The notes: generated from the letters alone by a model not told the origin. Counted from the stretch's first letter, positions 1-6,533 are shown. The stretch: DNA of 8,662 bases from Pseudonocardiaceae bacterium (GCA_025937115.1 JAICSB010000120.1:1-8662); one strand, 5' to 3'. Numbers and translations: made by a program.

Positions 1-137
1 CCGATGTACAAATCCGACCGAGACGTTGACCGGCGGGTGATCGACATTATTCATCGGTACGTCGCATCCTCTCCCTGCGGGACAGTAGGCGTAGCGATGC
101 CCCCTCTGCCTCCCCCACAACATATATTCACCGCCCC
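1..137. other. Unassigned sequence downstream of the truncated coupling-protein gene
   Basis: No gene is recognised here. The segment starts just past the premature end of the VirD4/TraG-like gene, and neither the frame of that gene nor the other minus-strand frames continue as a recognisable coupling protein. CCGATG at 1-6 and CATCGG at 52-57 form a short inverted repeat. The segment is probably foreign DNA joined to the gene by insertion or deletion. An insertion-sequence end is possible but I could not identify one. Confidence 0.4.
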
Positions 138-1283
138 CTACGGCCGAGGCAAGCACAGTTGTCGCAGTCGGGGGTCCATCAGCGGCTCGATGACCCGTCG
201 CACGCTCATCCACACCGCGTCGGAGGTCTCGGCGACCATCCCGATCTCCGCACGAAGGTTGCGGGCCACCTCCGGGTAGCCGCCGTCATGAAGCAGTTTG
301 ACGGGTTCCTGGTCGGGAGGCTTGGACACCGACCAGCGCACCAGCGCACTCACGTCATACCCGTGCAGAGCGGCTGCCATTAGGTAGGCCTGCAGGACGG
401 TTTTGGCGCGGTCGCGGAACACCTTGTCGTTGCCGCCCACGCCCGCGAGTTCCACAGAGGAGGCCTCGACCATGGTGTGTGCTCGGCGGCGGGCGACGTC
501 GGAGTCTTCGCATCCGGCGATCGGTGACCAGCGTAGTTTCGCTGGCCAGCTCACCGCTCCGGTGGCGTCGTAGACCAGCACCGGCCCGGCGTGGGGGCGT
601 CGGGTGCGGGCTAGGGCGGAGAACTCCAGCAGGTCGGGTTTGGTCGTGCTGCACAGCAGCGCCCCTGGCGCCGCGAGCGCCTTGTGCACCAGGTCGCGTC
701 GGGACTTCCCGGACTGGGTCGGTGCCAGCGTGCCTGTGGGGTTTCCCAGTGGTGTGCACATCAGCTGGCCGTGTGGGCTGCGGTGCAGGGGGGCGGCGAC
801 CTCTTCCAGTGGGGCCCGGCCCCGCTGGGTTGGGGAGAGGCTGGGGCGGGTCCATTCCGCGGTCTGTCGGGCTGCGGTGAGAGACAGCTCGCGGCGGATG
901 TCGGCCCGGGTGGCGTGCCCGGCCGGGGCCGGCCCGAACCGACGCCAGGCCGGCACCGTAGCCGCGGTGACCGTCGCGGCACCGAACACCACGACCAGGG
1001 CGGTGATCGCCCAGTACAGGCCGGGGTGGCTGGCCAGCGCCGGCGCCCACGGCCCACCGAGAGTTGTCCCCGGGCGTCCTGGGTTGCCGAGCACGTGCAA
1101 GACCCCGGAGATCCAGGTGTTGGGGCTGGGGAGCTGCCATGGTCCACCGAGCAGGGTGGTGGTGATCGCGGCGCCGAGCATCAGCGCGGCACCCAACGCC
1201 ATTAGGCCGGCGAGCACCGCGACCAGCAGCCCCATCAGGGCCAGGTCCCGGTCGGCGGTGGGTGAGAGAGCGCGGTTGCTCAT
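138..1283 (-). CDS. VirD4/TraG-like type IV coupling ATPase, C-terminally truncated
   Basis: Coupling proteins of this family are inner-membrane ATPases that hand the relaxase-DNA complex to the mating channel. The 381-residue product has two N-terminal membrane segments (about residues 17-46 and 89-111). A Walker A-like loop APTQSGKS lies at 187-194, followed by the typical coupling-protein stretch STTKPDLLE at 212-220. The ATG at 1283 is chosen because its ATGA overlaps the stop of the hydrolase gene upstream and AAGGGAG lies at a suitable distance before it; the open frame reaches back to 1349. Actinobacterial relatives are usually about 500-600 residues. Here the protein stops at TAG (138-140) just after MDPRLRQLCLP, so Walker B and the rest of the motor domain are missing. 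Neither the same frame past the stop nor the other frames restore the family sequence, which suggests a rearrangement junction and not a simple nonsense mutation. The product is probably inactive. Confidence 0.75.
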   Translation of the reverse strand: MSNRALSPTADRDLALMGLLVAVLAGLMALGAALMLGAAITTTLLGGPWQLPSPNTWISGVLHVLGNPGRPGTTLGGPWAPALASHPGLYWAITALVVVFGAATVTAATVPAWRRFGPAPAGHATRADIRRELSLTAARQTAEWTRPSLSPTQRGRAPLEEVAAPLHRSPHGQLMCTPLGNPTGTLAPTQSGKSRRDLVHKALAAPGALLCSTTKPDLLEFSALARTRRPHAGPVLVYDATGAVSWPAKLRWSPIAGCEDSDVARRRAHTMVEASSVELAGVGGNDKVFRDRAKTVLQAYLMAAALHGYDVSALVRWSVSKPPDQEPVKLLHDGGYPEVARNLRAEIGMVAETSDAVWMSVRRVIEPLMDPRLRQLCLPRP

Positions 1284-2401
1284 GTCTGTGGGCTCCCTTG
1301 TGGTGTGGTGCCGGCGATGTGTCGGATCGCGACGATCTTCGGTGCCCATTTGCCCACCGATTCGATGATCACCCCGTGCTTGTCGTCGTAGGCGTTGACG
1401 ACCAGGCCATTACCGGCGTACATGCCGACGTGGCCGGGATTGCTAGCGGTGCCCAGGCTGCCGGGGATAAACAGGAGGTCACCGGGCTGGGCCTGGTGCA
1501 GGCTGGGCACGGGGGTGCCGTTGTGGACCTGGCTGGTGGTGCCGGCCGAGATGGCGACCCCGGCGGCGGCCCACGCCGCCTGCACCAGCCCGGAGCAGTC
1601 GAACGCGGTGGGTCCCTTGGCGCCCCACGCATACGGCTTGCCCACCTGGGCCAGCGCGTAGGACACCGCGGCCCGCTGCTGCGGATCGACAGGGAGCTGG
1701 AAACCCGCCGGCAGCCGCTGCGGATCCAGCGGGACGTTCGAGCCGCCCTGATCACCACATCCGGTCGAGGCGGTGAACGCGGCCAGCCTCGCCGCCTGAT
1801 CCGTCGGTAGGATCGCGGTCAGCGGTGGGGCCGGGTTGTCCGGACCGGTCCAAAACTTCCCGACGAGCGTGGCGGCAGGCGGCTCTTGGGGTGCGTAGCG
1901 TTCCGGCCGCGCTGAGCGCTGCACTAGCTGCTCGGCAACACCGGGCGGCAGGTACTGCCAGTTCGGGATGACCACCAGGTGCTCAAGGAAACGCCCGGTC
2001 GCCGCGGCCGGGTTGAGAATGTCCGCGGGGCTCCCCCACCCCTGGCTCGGGCGCTGCTGGAACAACCCGAGCGAGTCGCGATCACCGTAGTGAACATTAT
2101 TCAGCTGCGATTCCACGATCGCGGTGGCCGCCGCGAGCACCGCCGCCCGCCTAGGCAGCCGCCGGGACTGGGTGACCTGGGTGATGGTCTGGGCGTTGTT
2201 CATCTGCTCGGCCGACCAGGTGCGGTCACCGAGCTGCTGGGATCCCCCGCCGGGACCACCATCGCCACTACAGCCGCCGCCGGCGATCCCGCCGGTGAGC
2301 GACACGATGACGACGCCGAGCATCGCCGCCGGCAGCCCGACCGCCGCGACGAGACCCGCAGCGACCGCGGGGCGAAGAGTCGTCTTCAGTGCCGCGCACA
2401 C
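1280..2401 (-). CDS. Membrane-anchored or secreted NlpC/P60 peptidoglycan hydrolase with lysozyme-like domain
   Basis: A 373-residue cell-wall hydrolase, probably the enzyme that opens peptidoglycan locally for the conjugation channel, comparable to VirB1 in other systems. Residues 11-38 form one hydrophobic anchor or signal segment. Residues about 65-150 resemble a lysozyme/transglycosylase-like domain, with AIVESQLNN (candidate catalytic Glu97) and GLFQQRPSQGWG at 112-123. Residues about 240-365 are an NlpC/P60 (C40) domain: catalytic Cys269 in AFDCSGL, His324 in NPGHVGMY, and Asn336 in VVNAYDD where many relatives have the third-position His. The GTG start at 2401 has GCGGAG 9 bases upstream, inside the 3' end of the ATPase gene, with 6 bases between the two genes. 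The 3' end overlaps the coupling-protein start as ATGA. Both points suggest translational coupling. This is the only conjugation gene here with no visible lesion. Confidence 0.9.
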   Translation of the reverse strand: MCAALKTTLRPAVAAGLVAAVGLPAAMLGVVIVSLTGGIAGGGCSGDGGPGGGSQQLGDRTWSAEQMNNAQTITQVTQSRRLPRRAAVLAAATAIVESQLNNVHYGDRDSLGLFQQRPSQGWGSPADILNPAAATGRFLEHLVVIPNWQYLPPGVAEQLVQRSARPERYAPQEPPAATLVGKFWTGPDNPAPPLTAILPTDQAARLAAFTASTGCGDQGGSNVPLDPQRLPAGFQLPVDPQQRAAVSYALAQVGKPYAWGAKGPTAFDCSGLVQAAWAAAGVAISAGTTSQVHNGTPVPSLHQAQPGDLLFIPGSLGTASNPGHVGMYAGNGLVVNAYDDKHGVIIESVGKWAPKIVAIRHIAGTTPQGSPQT

Positions 2402-2407
2402 CAGCGC

Positions 2408-3907
2408 CTACTCCGCTGGCCGGGCGCGTAGCTGCGCGTTGGTGTCGAAGATGCGTTTCTCGGTGCTGCTCAGCACGGTCTGCACTTTGTGACCGGGATT
2501 GTTCTCGATCTTCCACATGGCGCGGCCGGTGCGTTCCATCGCCCACCCGGTGGTCACGTCCTGCTCTTTGTCGCTCAGCGCGAAGTCCTCGGCGAGCTCG
2601 TCGGCTACCCGGGTGGACTGGCCGAACAGGATCCTGGTGCTGCACAGCGCGAGCAGGTCCTTGGCGATGGCCACTTCCTGCGACCCGACCGCGCCGACCG
2701 ACAACGGGTCAGACGGCTTGTGCATCACCAGGATCTGGATCTTGCGTTCGGCGCGGGACAGTCGCAGGTCCGAATCGACGGCCTGGACCGCGCGCAGCCC
2801 CAGCCGCATCTGCCGCTACACCTCGTCACGTACCACGATCCGGATCTCGCCGTCGTCTTGGAGGTCGGTGACCAGTGAGGACCACGAACCCAGGCAGGTC
2901 AGGGCCACGGCCACGGCCTGGTCGCCGCGGGAGCGCAGCAGCGACAGGTCCATCGACTGCACCGGTGCGTCCCAGTCCAGCGCGAAGTTCGTTTCCTCAT
3001 CGAACAGCCCGGCCAGCGGGCCGCTGATGAGGTTGGCCAGCGAGTCGGTGATCGACCGGGTGTGGTCGAGGAACTGGCGGCGGGTGGCGAAGCGCAGACC
3101 GTCCCACAGTGCGTCGTCGGGGTCGGCGAGCTCGCGCTGCACATCGGGGATGGTCACCGGGCGCAGCTGGGTGTACCCGTCGGTCGCGCCGACCAGGCGG
3201 CGCAGCACCTGCGACAGGACCGCCTCGTCGGTGACCGTCGGTTGGTAGCCCTGCGCCTCGGCCAGCGCTACCAGCAGCTTGACCCACCGGCCCAGGACAC
3301 CGTCGAGCTCTTCGCGCTGGCGGTGCACCGTCCAGGTGGGCCAGCGGTGCCGCAGGGGCCCGAGATCCAGAGCGTTAAGCCGCGCCGGGCTGCCCCGACC
3401 CAACGCGATCGGGGTGATGCCCAGGGCCCGCAGCAGCGGGCTGTACTCGCCTTTGACGTCGCCGCTGATCAGCGTCTTGACCCCGAACAGCATCATCCGC
3501 AACAACAAGGCGACGACGGTGCTGCTCTTGCCGCGCCCGGGCTCACCGAAGATGACGATGTTCGGGTTGGTCGCCAGGCCGCGCAGCACCCATTCGATCG
3601 GGTGGCAGTAGAACGCGCCACCAGAGAGGGTGTCGTAACCGATCCGCGCGCCGACCGCGGGAATCCCATTGGCCGCCAGCAGCGGGAACAGGCCACCGAT
3701 CTCGTGGGTGGCGGCCTGGTACACCATCAGCGGCGCCTCCACCGGCGCCCACCCCGCGCCAGTCCGGCACCGCCCGCGGCGCGGCGCCCGCGGCCGGTTG
3801 ATCCGCTCCCTGGCCGTGAGATCGGCTGGGATGGGTGGCCGTGCCGCGGGGGACGGCCCGAACGTGGACAGCAGCTGCGCGGCGGAGCGCTCCTGGGTTC
3901 GGCTCAC
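2408..3907 (-). pseudogene. VirB4-like conjugation ATPase split by an in-frame amber codon
   Basis: VirB4-type ATPases power assembly and substrate transfer of type IV secretion channels from the cytoplasmic face of the membrane. The start is taken as GTG 3907, whose GTGA overlaps the stop of the SCO6880-family gene. Residues 1-363 contain Walker A GEPGRGKSS (121-129) and Walker B RIVVRDE (356-362). Codon 364 is TAG (2816-2818), exactly where the family motif DEvWR has Trp (TGG). The same frame continues with RQMRLGLRAVQ and 133 further family-like residues (LSRAERKIQILVMHKPSD, then KVQTVLSSTEKRIFDTNAQL) to the TAG at 2408. Read through, the protein would be about 499 residues, a plausible full length. 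An ATG at 2809 lies six bases past the amber codon, so the C-terminal piece might be re-initiated. Most likely this is a recent nonsense mutation in a dying element; a split or suppressed gene cannot be excluded. No other frame disruption was seen. Confidence 0.85.
2816..2818 (-). other. In-frame TAG replacing the expected Trp codon of the VirB4-like ATPase
   Basis: The reverse strand reads GTG TAG CGG CAG ATG, giving V-stop-R-Q-M. The family motif after Walker B is DE(A/V)WR, so TGG to TAG is a single G-to-A change. Flanking residues on both sides match the family in the same frame. Confidence 0.8.
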
Positions 3908-4950
3908 AGCACACCGCCGCGCAGCCGGGGCAGGCCGATCCCGACCGGCAGGCACGCCGACACGAACGTCGAGTCCTGCGCCAGCTCCAGGCGCAACAAC
4001 CGAAACCGGCCCGCGGCGTCATGCTCGAGCCGAGCAGCGTGATCCTCCACATTCCAGTGTTGGGGAACGGTCACCGCGGCGGCCACCGCGTATCGCACGA
4101 TCGAATGCCCCGCCGCCACCGCCCGCTCCTGCGCCTTGGCTCCGGTGGCTTCCCGCTCGTCAGCCGCAGTGGTGACGAAGCCCTTGGACGACTTCCAGTC
4201 GGTCATGACGTTCGCGCGGAACCGGTTGCCCTGCACCGCGCGCGAGGCCCGCCCGGCGTCCATCACCTCGTAGTGGATGGCCAAGCACCGGCGTTCGCCG
4301 GCGGTCTTGACCGCCAACAGGGGGCCCAGCGACCCGAACACCGTGCCCGCCTCGGGCATCAGAACGGCGTAGCTGACGGTGGTGAACGCGTCGTGGGTGT
4401 AGGCCCGCGGGGAAGCTGACGGCGCCTGCGTTGGGCCCGCCGCGGCCAGCGGCAACCCCGACCCGCCGTTCGCGCTCGTCAAGTGCCCGGTGGTCAGCGC
4501 TGCGGCAGCCGCCGGGTTGAACCCGGTGCGGAGGGCCTCGGCCATCCCCGCCCCGGACAGCCACTGCACGGTCTGGGCCCCGAGCGCCTTGAGCGGGTCC
4601 TCCAGACCATCGAGGACCCGATACAGCACGAACGCTCGCCCGGCGACACCCCCGCCCGCCGCGGCGGCGGGCCTGCGCAGCGCGTCCTCTCGCCCGGAGA
4701 CCGTCACGAACACCTCGTGGCGCACCGACACCGACCCGATGGTCCGGTCCAGCTCCTCGGAGGCTTGCCGGGTCAACCGAGGCGCGTCAGGCACCTGGTG
4801 GCCGGCTCGCCACACCTCGTATTCGGTGCCGTCATCGGGGACCGTGCGCACCAGCAGCGACAGCCGGTCGATCACCTCGCGCTGCCCGATCGACAGCAGC
4901 AGATTGCCCAGCCGGGCGGCGAACCGTTCGCACTGCGCCTCCGACAGCAT
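3904..4950 (-). CDS. SCO6880-family conjugation protein, N-terminally truncated
   Basis: SCO6880-family proteins are conserved in actinobacterial conjugative elements next to the VirB4-like ATPase. They usually have two N-terminal membrane segments and about 480-500 residues, and probably form the N-terminal, membrane-associated partner of that ATPase. The open frame from ATG 4950 gives 348 residues without membrane segments. Recognisable parts are LLVRTVPDDGTEYEVW near the start, VSVRHEVFVTVS in the middle, and the C-terminal FVSACLPVGIGLPRL. Homologous-looking sequence continues upstream in the same frame: GATARLTHSGVG, then TAG at 4987-4989, then GRVCLVHDTGEGR up to a TAA at 5029-5031. The first roughly 130 residues of the family are absent. 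The 3' end overlaps the ATPase start as GTGA. No strong ribosome site precedes ATG 4950, so it is doubtful that a product is made. Best regarded as a 5'-deleted, probably inactive gene. Confidence 0.75.
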   Translation of the reverse strand: MLSEAQCERFAARLGNLLLSIGQREVIDRLSLLVRTVPDDGTEYEVWRAGHQVPDAPRLTRQASEELDRTIGSVSVRHEVFVTVSGREDALRRPAAAAGGGVAGRAFVLYRVLDGLEDPLKALGAQTVQWLSGAGMAEALRTGFNPAAAAALTTGHLTSANGGSGLPLAAAGPTQAPSASPRAYTHDAFTTVSYAVLMPEAGTVFGSLGPLLAVKTAGERRCLAIHYEVMDAGRASRAVQGNRFRANVMTDWKSSKGFVTTAADEREATGAKAQERAVAAGHSIVRYAVAAAVTVPQHWNVEDHAARLEHDAAGRFRLLRLELAQDSTFVSACLPVGIGLPRLRGGVL

Positions 4951-5028
4951 CCCGACCCCGGAGTGGGTCAGCCGCGCAGTGGCACCCTAGCGGCCCTCCC
5001 CCGTGTCGTGCACCAGGCATACCCGGCC
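4951..5028 (-). pseudogene. 5' relic of the SCO6880-family gene containing an in-frame TAG
   Basis: Continuing the SCO6880 frame upstream of ATG 4950 gives GRVCLVHDTGEGR, stop, GATARLTHSGVG. This matches the usual family pattern of a V-hD segment followed by a beta strand and a 'gfaLLs' stretch. The stop (TAG, 4987-4989) may replace a Trp codon, but conservation at that position is not known to me. Family resemblance ends at about 5028, where an out-of-frame junction with the upstream small gene begins. Confidence 0.5.
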
Positions 5029-5126
5029 TTAGCGGAACGGCGCCGGCCGTTCCATGCTGACTCGATATACGCCTCGCGCCGCAGGTCGAACGTGCGGGCG
5101 ACATCTTCGCGAGTCCACCTTCGCGC
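4968..5126 (-). pseudogene. Continuation of the small membrane-protein gene beyond TGA, ending in a deletion junction
   Basis: In the same frame as the 47-residue protein, after the TGA, the reverse strand reads ARRWTREDVARTFDLRREAYIES, a charged helix typical of a membrane-anchored helical protein. From about 5060 onward the reading (AWNGRRRSAKAG and on to TGA at 4968-4970) no longer looks like that class. It overlaps, in another frame, the first recognisable SCO6880-family residues at 5028. The junction between two formerly separate genes therefore lies between about 5030 and 5060. Confidence 0.45.
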
Positions 5127-5270
5127 TCACTCACGCTTCCACGTCGCACGGTCGCGAGCATCTGACCGGCGCTGGGTGCTGACGACGCCCGCGATCGCAC
5201 CGCCAGCAGTGCCGATCAGTCCGAGGATCGCCACCACGAACGGCACCCACAGCGGGATCGTTCCTCCCAC
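5127..5270 (-). CDS. Small single-pass membrane protein, cut short by TGA
   Basis: GTG 5270 begins three bases after the repA stop codon, with GGCGGG just upstream, and encodes 47 residues. One hydrophobic helix (about residues 8-30, WVPFVVAILGLIGTAGGAIA) is followed by a basic tail TQRRSDARDRATWKRE. This resembles a widespread actinobacterial class of small proteins with an N-terminal helix and a long charged cytoplasmic helix; their function is unknown to me. The frame stops at TGA 5127-5129, but continues without shift as ARRWTREDVARTFDLRREAYIES, which is just what the charged helix of this class looks like. A CGA to TGA change would explain the stop. The original gene was therefore probably longer and later joined to the SCO6880 remnant. 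Confidence 0.55.
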   Translation of the reverse strand: MGGTIPLWVPFVVAILGLIGTAGGAIAGVVSTQRRSDARDRATWKRE

Positions 5271-5273
5271 GAC

Positions 5274-6200
5274 CTACCCGCCCGTCTGTGCACGAAGATT
5301 GCGGATCGGCACACTCGTCGGCGACGGCAGAAGCAGCAAACCCACCTTCGTAATTTCGCAACGCATCTCTCGATATACCAGCAGCACCTCGCGCAAATTG
5401 CGCTCGAGGTCTTTGCGGAACTGAGCGCGGCCTTGCGGTGTGTTCGCATTGTTCGATCCAAACTGCGCGCGTAACAATTCCCACGGGATCTCTGTTCGTC
5501 GACGCAGGTAGCTCGCTCGGTACGTGAGGAAGCAGTACAGATCGAGTCGCAGCGGACTCCCCCGCAACGCTCGCAACGCCTTGACATCGACCGGCACGGG
5601 CCGCGTCACAACCTCGTTGAAGAAGTCGGCCGAGAGCCGCACGGTTGACGGCATCAACGTCGGGTGCTCCGGATTCCTGCCAGCCCACCATAGGTCGTAC
5701 GCGCTCGCGATGTTCAGCCGCCCGCCCGACTCGCGCGACCCATCGCCATCCCAACGCACGCTCAGCGTCGCTTGGAACAGTCTCTCCATCTGCGTTCTCA
5801 GCCGACCGACACTGCCGTTGCGCCCGCCGCTCGGCTGCAGGTCGAGCGCGCGCATGAAGTCGGCCAGGCTCGCTCCCAGAGCAAGCTCCGGTGACTTCGT
5901 CCGCACCGCCTCGGTGCTCATCCAGGTCAGCAACAACCGCGGGATCGTTCCGAACGGGTAGCCGAGACTTCGCCCAGTACCGTCGCGCTCGACGACCATC
6001 CCCGGCTGGACGACGAGCGACAAGTTGCCATTGCGCCGGCCCCACATCGCGACGTCGCCCGGATCTCGGTACGGCAAGCTCGTCTGCGCAAACAGCCGCG
6101 CCAAGAACCCGATCGTCTGGTCATCCTGGTCCCAAACCTCCGCAGCGGCTCGCAAGAGGTCGAGCTCGCTACGTCGTGGACGCCCTGGCTGGCCCGCCAT
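5274..6200 (-). CDS. repA: RepA_C-family plasmid replication initiator
   Basis: A 308-residue protein resembling plasmid RepA proteins of the RepA_C family, initiators that bind iterons and open the origin. Family-like stretches are LPYRDPGDVAMWGRRNGNLSL (42-62), PFGTIPRLLLTWMSTEAVRT (82-101), SLADFMRALDLQPSGGRNGS (111-130), RLRTQMERLF (133-142), AYDLWW (167-172), RPVPVDVKALRALRGSPLRL (200-219), PWELLRAQFG (239-248), TPQGRAQFRKDL (254-265) and LLLLPSP (288-294). They fit two winged-helix units. I prefer ATG 6200; the frame also opens at GTG 6224 (eight more residues), and neither has a well-spaced ribosome site. Upstream are a promoter and four iteron-like repeats, one on the -10 box, so autoregulation is likely. 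The gene heads the minus-strand operon that continues into the conjugation genes. It looks intact. Confidence 0.85.
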   Translation of the reverse strand: MAGQPGRPRRSELDLLRAAAEVWDQDDQTIGFLARLFAQTSLPYRDPGDVAMWGRRNGNLSLVVQPGMVVERDGTGRSLGYPFGTIPRLLLTWMSTEAVRTKSPELALGASLADFMRALDLQPSGGRNGSVGRLRTQMERLFQATLSVRWDGDGSRESGGRLNIASAYDLWWAGRNPEHPTLMPSTVRLSADFFNEVVTRPVPVDVKALRALRGSPLRLDLYCFLTYRASYLRRRTEIPWELLRAQFGSNNANTPQGRAQFRKDLERNLREVLLVYREMRCEITKVGLLLLPSPTSVPIRNLRAQTGG

Positions 6201-6206
6201 AGCTGC

Positions 6207-6221
6207 GGAGTGTGCCACTCC
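6207..6221 (-). promoter_or_regulatory. Perfect 6-3-6 inverted repeat just before the repA ATG
   Basis: The reverse strand reads GGAGTG, GCA, CACTCC, ending 6 bases before ATG 6200. It contains the only Shine-Dalgarno-like GGGAG in the leader, so a hairpin in the mRNA would hide it. It may be a translational control element or a small operator. If translation begins at GTG 6224 it is coding instead. Confidence 0.45.
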
Positions 6222-6267
6222 CACGGCTACGCGGCGTCACTGGCGGTCACAATCGGCGTGTCGTCCC

Positions 6268-6296
6268 ATGATATTTGCCGTATCGGCCCAGGTCAG
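6268..6296 (-). promoter_or_regulatory. Putative repA promoter
   Basis: The reverse strand has CTGACC (6291-6296, four of six matches to TTGACA), a 17-base spacer, and TATCAT (6268-6273, five of six matches to TATAAT). The predicted transcript would start near 6261 and give a leader of about 60 bases to ATG 6200. The first iteron-like repeat (6270-6279) covers the -10 box, so bound RepA could block this promoter. Confidence 0.55.
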
Positions 6297-6435
6297 CGGC
6301 TCGACTGCCATCCACAACCGTCAGCGCTTACGCGCTCCGTCCAATGATATTTACCCAATCGGCGCTACGACCGTCTGCCCAGGTCGGCCGGTCACACCCT
6401 CGGATATTTGCCCTACGGGGATGAGGATATTTACC
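6270..6435. repeat. Four iteron-like repeats GATATTTRCC (putative replication origin)
   Basis: Direct copies on the plus strand lie at 6270-6279 (GATATTTGCC), 6346-6355 (GATATTTACC), 6403-6412 (GATATTTGCC) and 6426-6435 (GATATTTACC). The start-to-start distances are 76, 57 and 23 bases. All are identical apart from one purine, which alternates G, A, G, A. Copies 1 and 2 share a longer context (ATGATATTT-CC--ATCGGC), and both are followed by CCCAGGTC at different distances. AT-rich 10-mers repeated in such GC-rich DNA, directly upstream of a RepA gene, are what an iteron origin looks like. The uneven spacing is unusual for classical iterons, which are often about 20-22 bases apart. Confidence 0.7.
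6308..6316 (+). promoter_or_regulatory. DnaA-box-like site 1
   Basis: CCATCCACA matches the TTATCCACA consensus at seven of nine positions and lies between iterons 1 and 2. A single imperfect site is weak evidence; its position in the origin is what makes it worth listing. Confidence 0.25.
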
Positions 6436-6533
6436 TGACGGTCGCGGCCATCGATGCAGGTCAGACCCCGTTTTCTCGGCCCGCCTGTAGGTAGTTCTCC
6501 TTACAAATTCACCTGTAGCAGGCGCTGTGCATA

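Noticed and set aside
1..137. Possible end of an IS21-type or other insertion sequence
   Set aside because: The segment starts with CCGATGTAC and contains GGTGATC-like stretches, but too little sequence is present to identify terminal repeats or a transposase gene.
604..1368. Plus-strand open frame opposite the coupling-protein gene
   Set aside because: The product is Arg/Ser/Pro-rich without motifs, and the minus-strand frame carries the Walker A loop and membrane segments.
3062..4042. Long plus-strand open frame (326 codons)
   Set aside because: It lies opposite the VirB4-like ATPase, whose protein is clearly family-like. Its own product is low-complexity and Gln/Arg-rich with no recognisable motif, as expected of an antisense frame in high-GC DNA.
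4483..5424. Plus-strand open frame spanning the SCO6880 region and the repA 3' end
   Set aside because: It overlaps three family-like minus-strand genes and has no recognisable domain.
6222..6224. GTG 6224 as the repA start
   Set aside because: It has no ribosome site and would place the hairpin in coding sequence; ATG 6200 is preferred but the choice is not certain.
6270..6435. CRISPR array
   Set aside because: There are four short 10-base repeats with unequal spacers of 66, 47 and 13 bases; CRISPR repeats are longer and evenly spaced.
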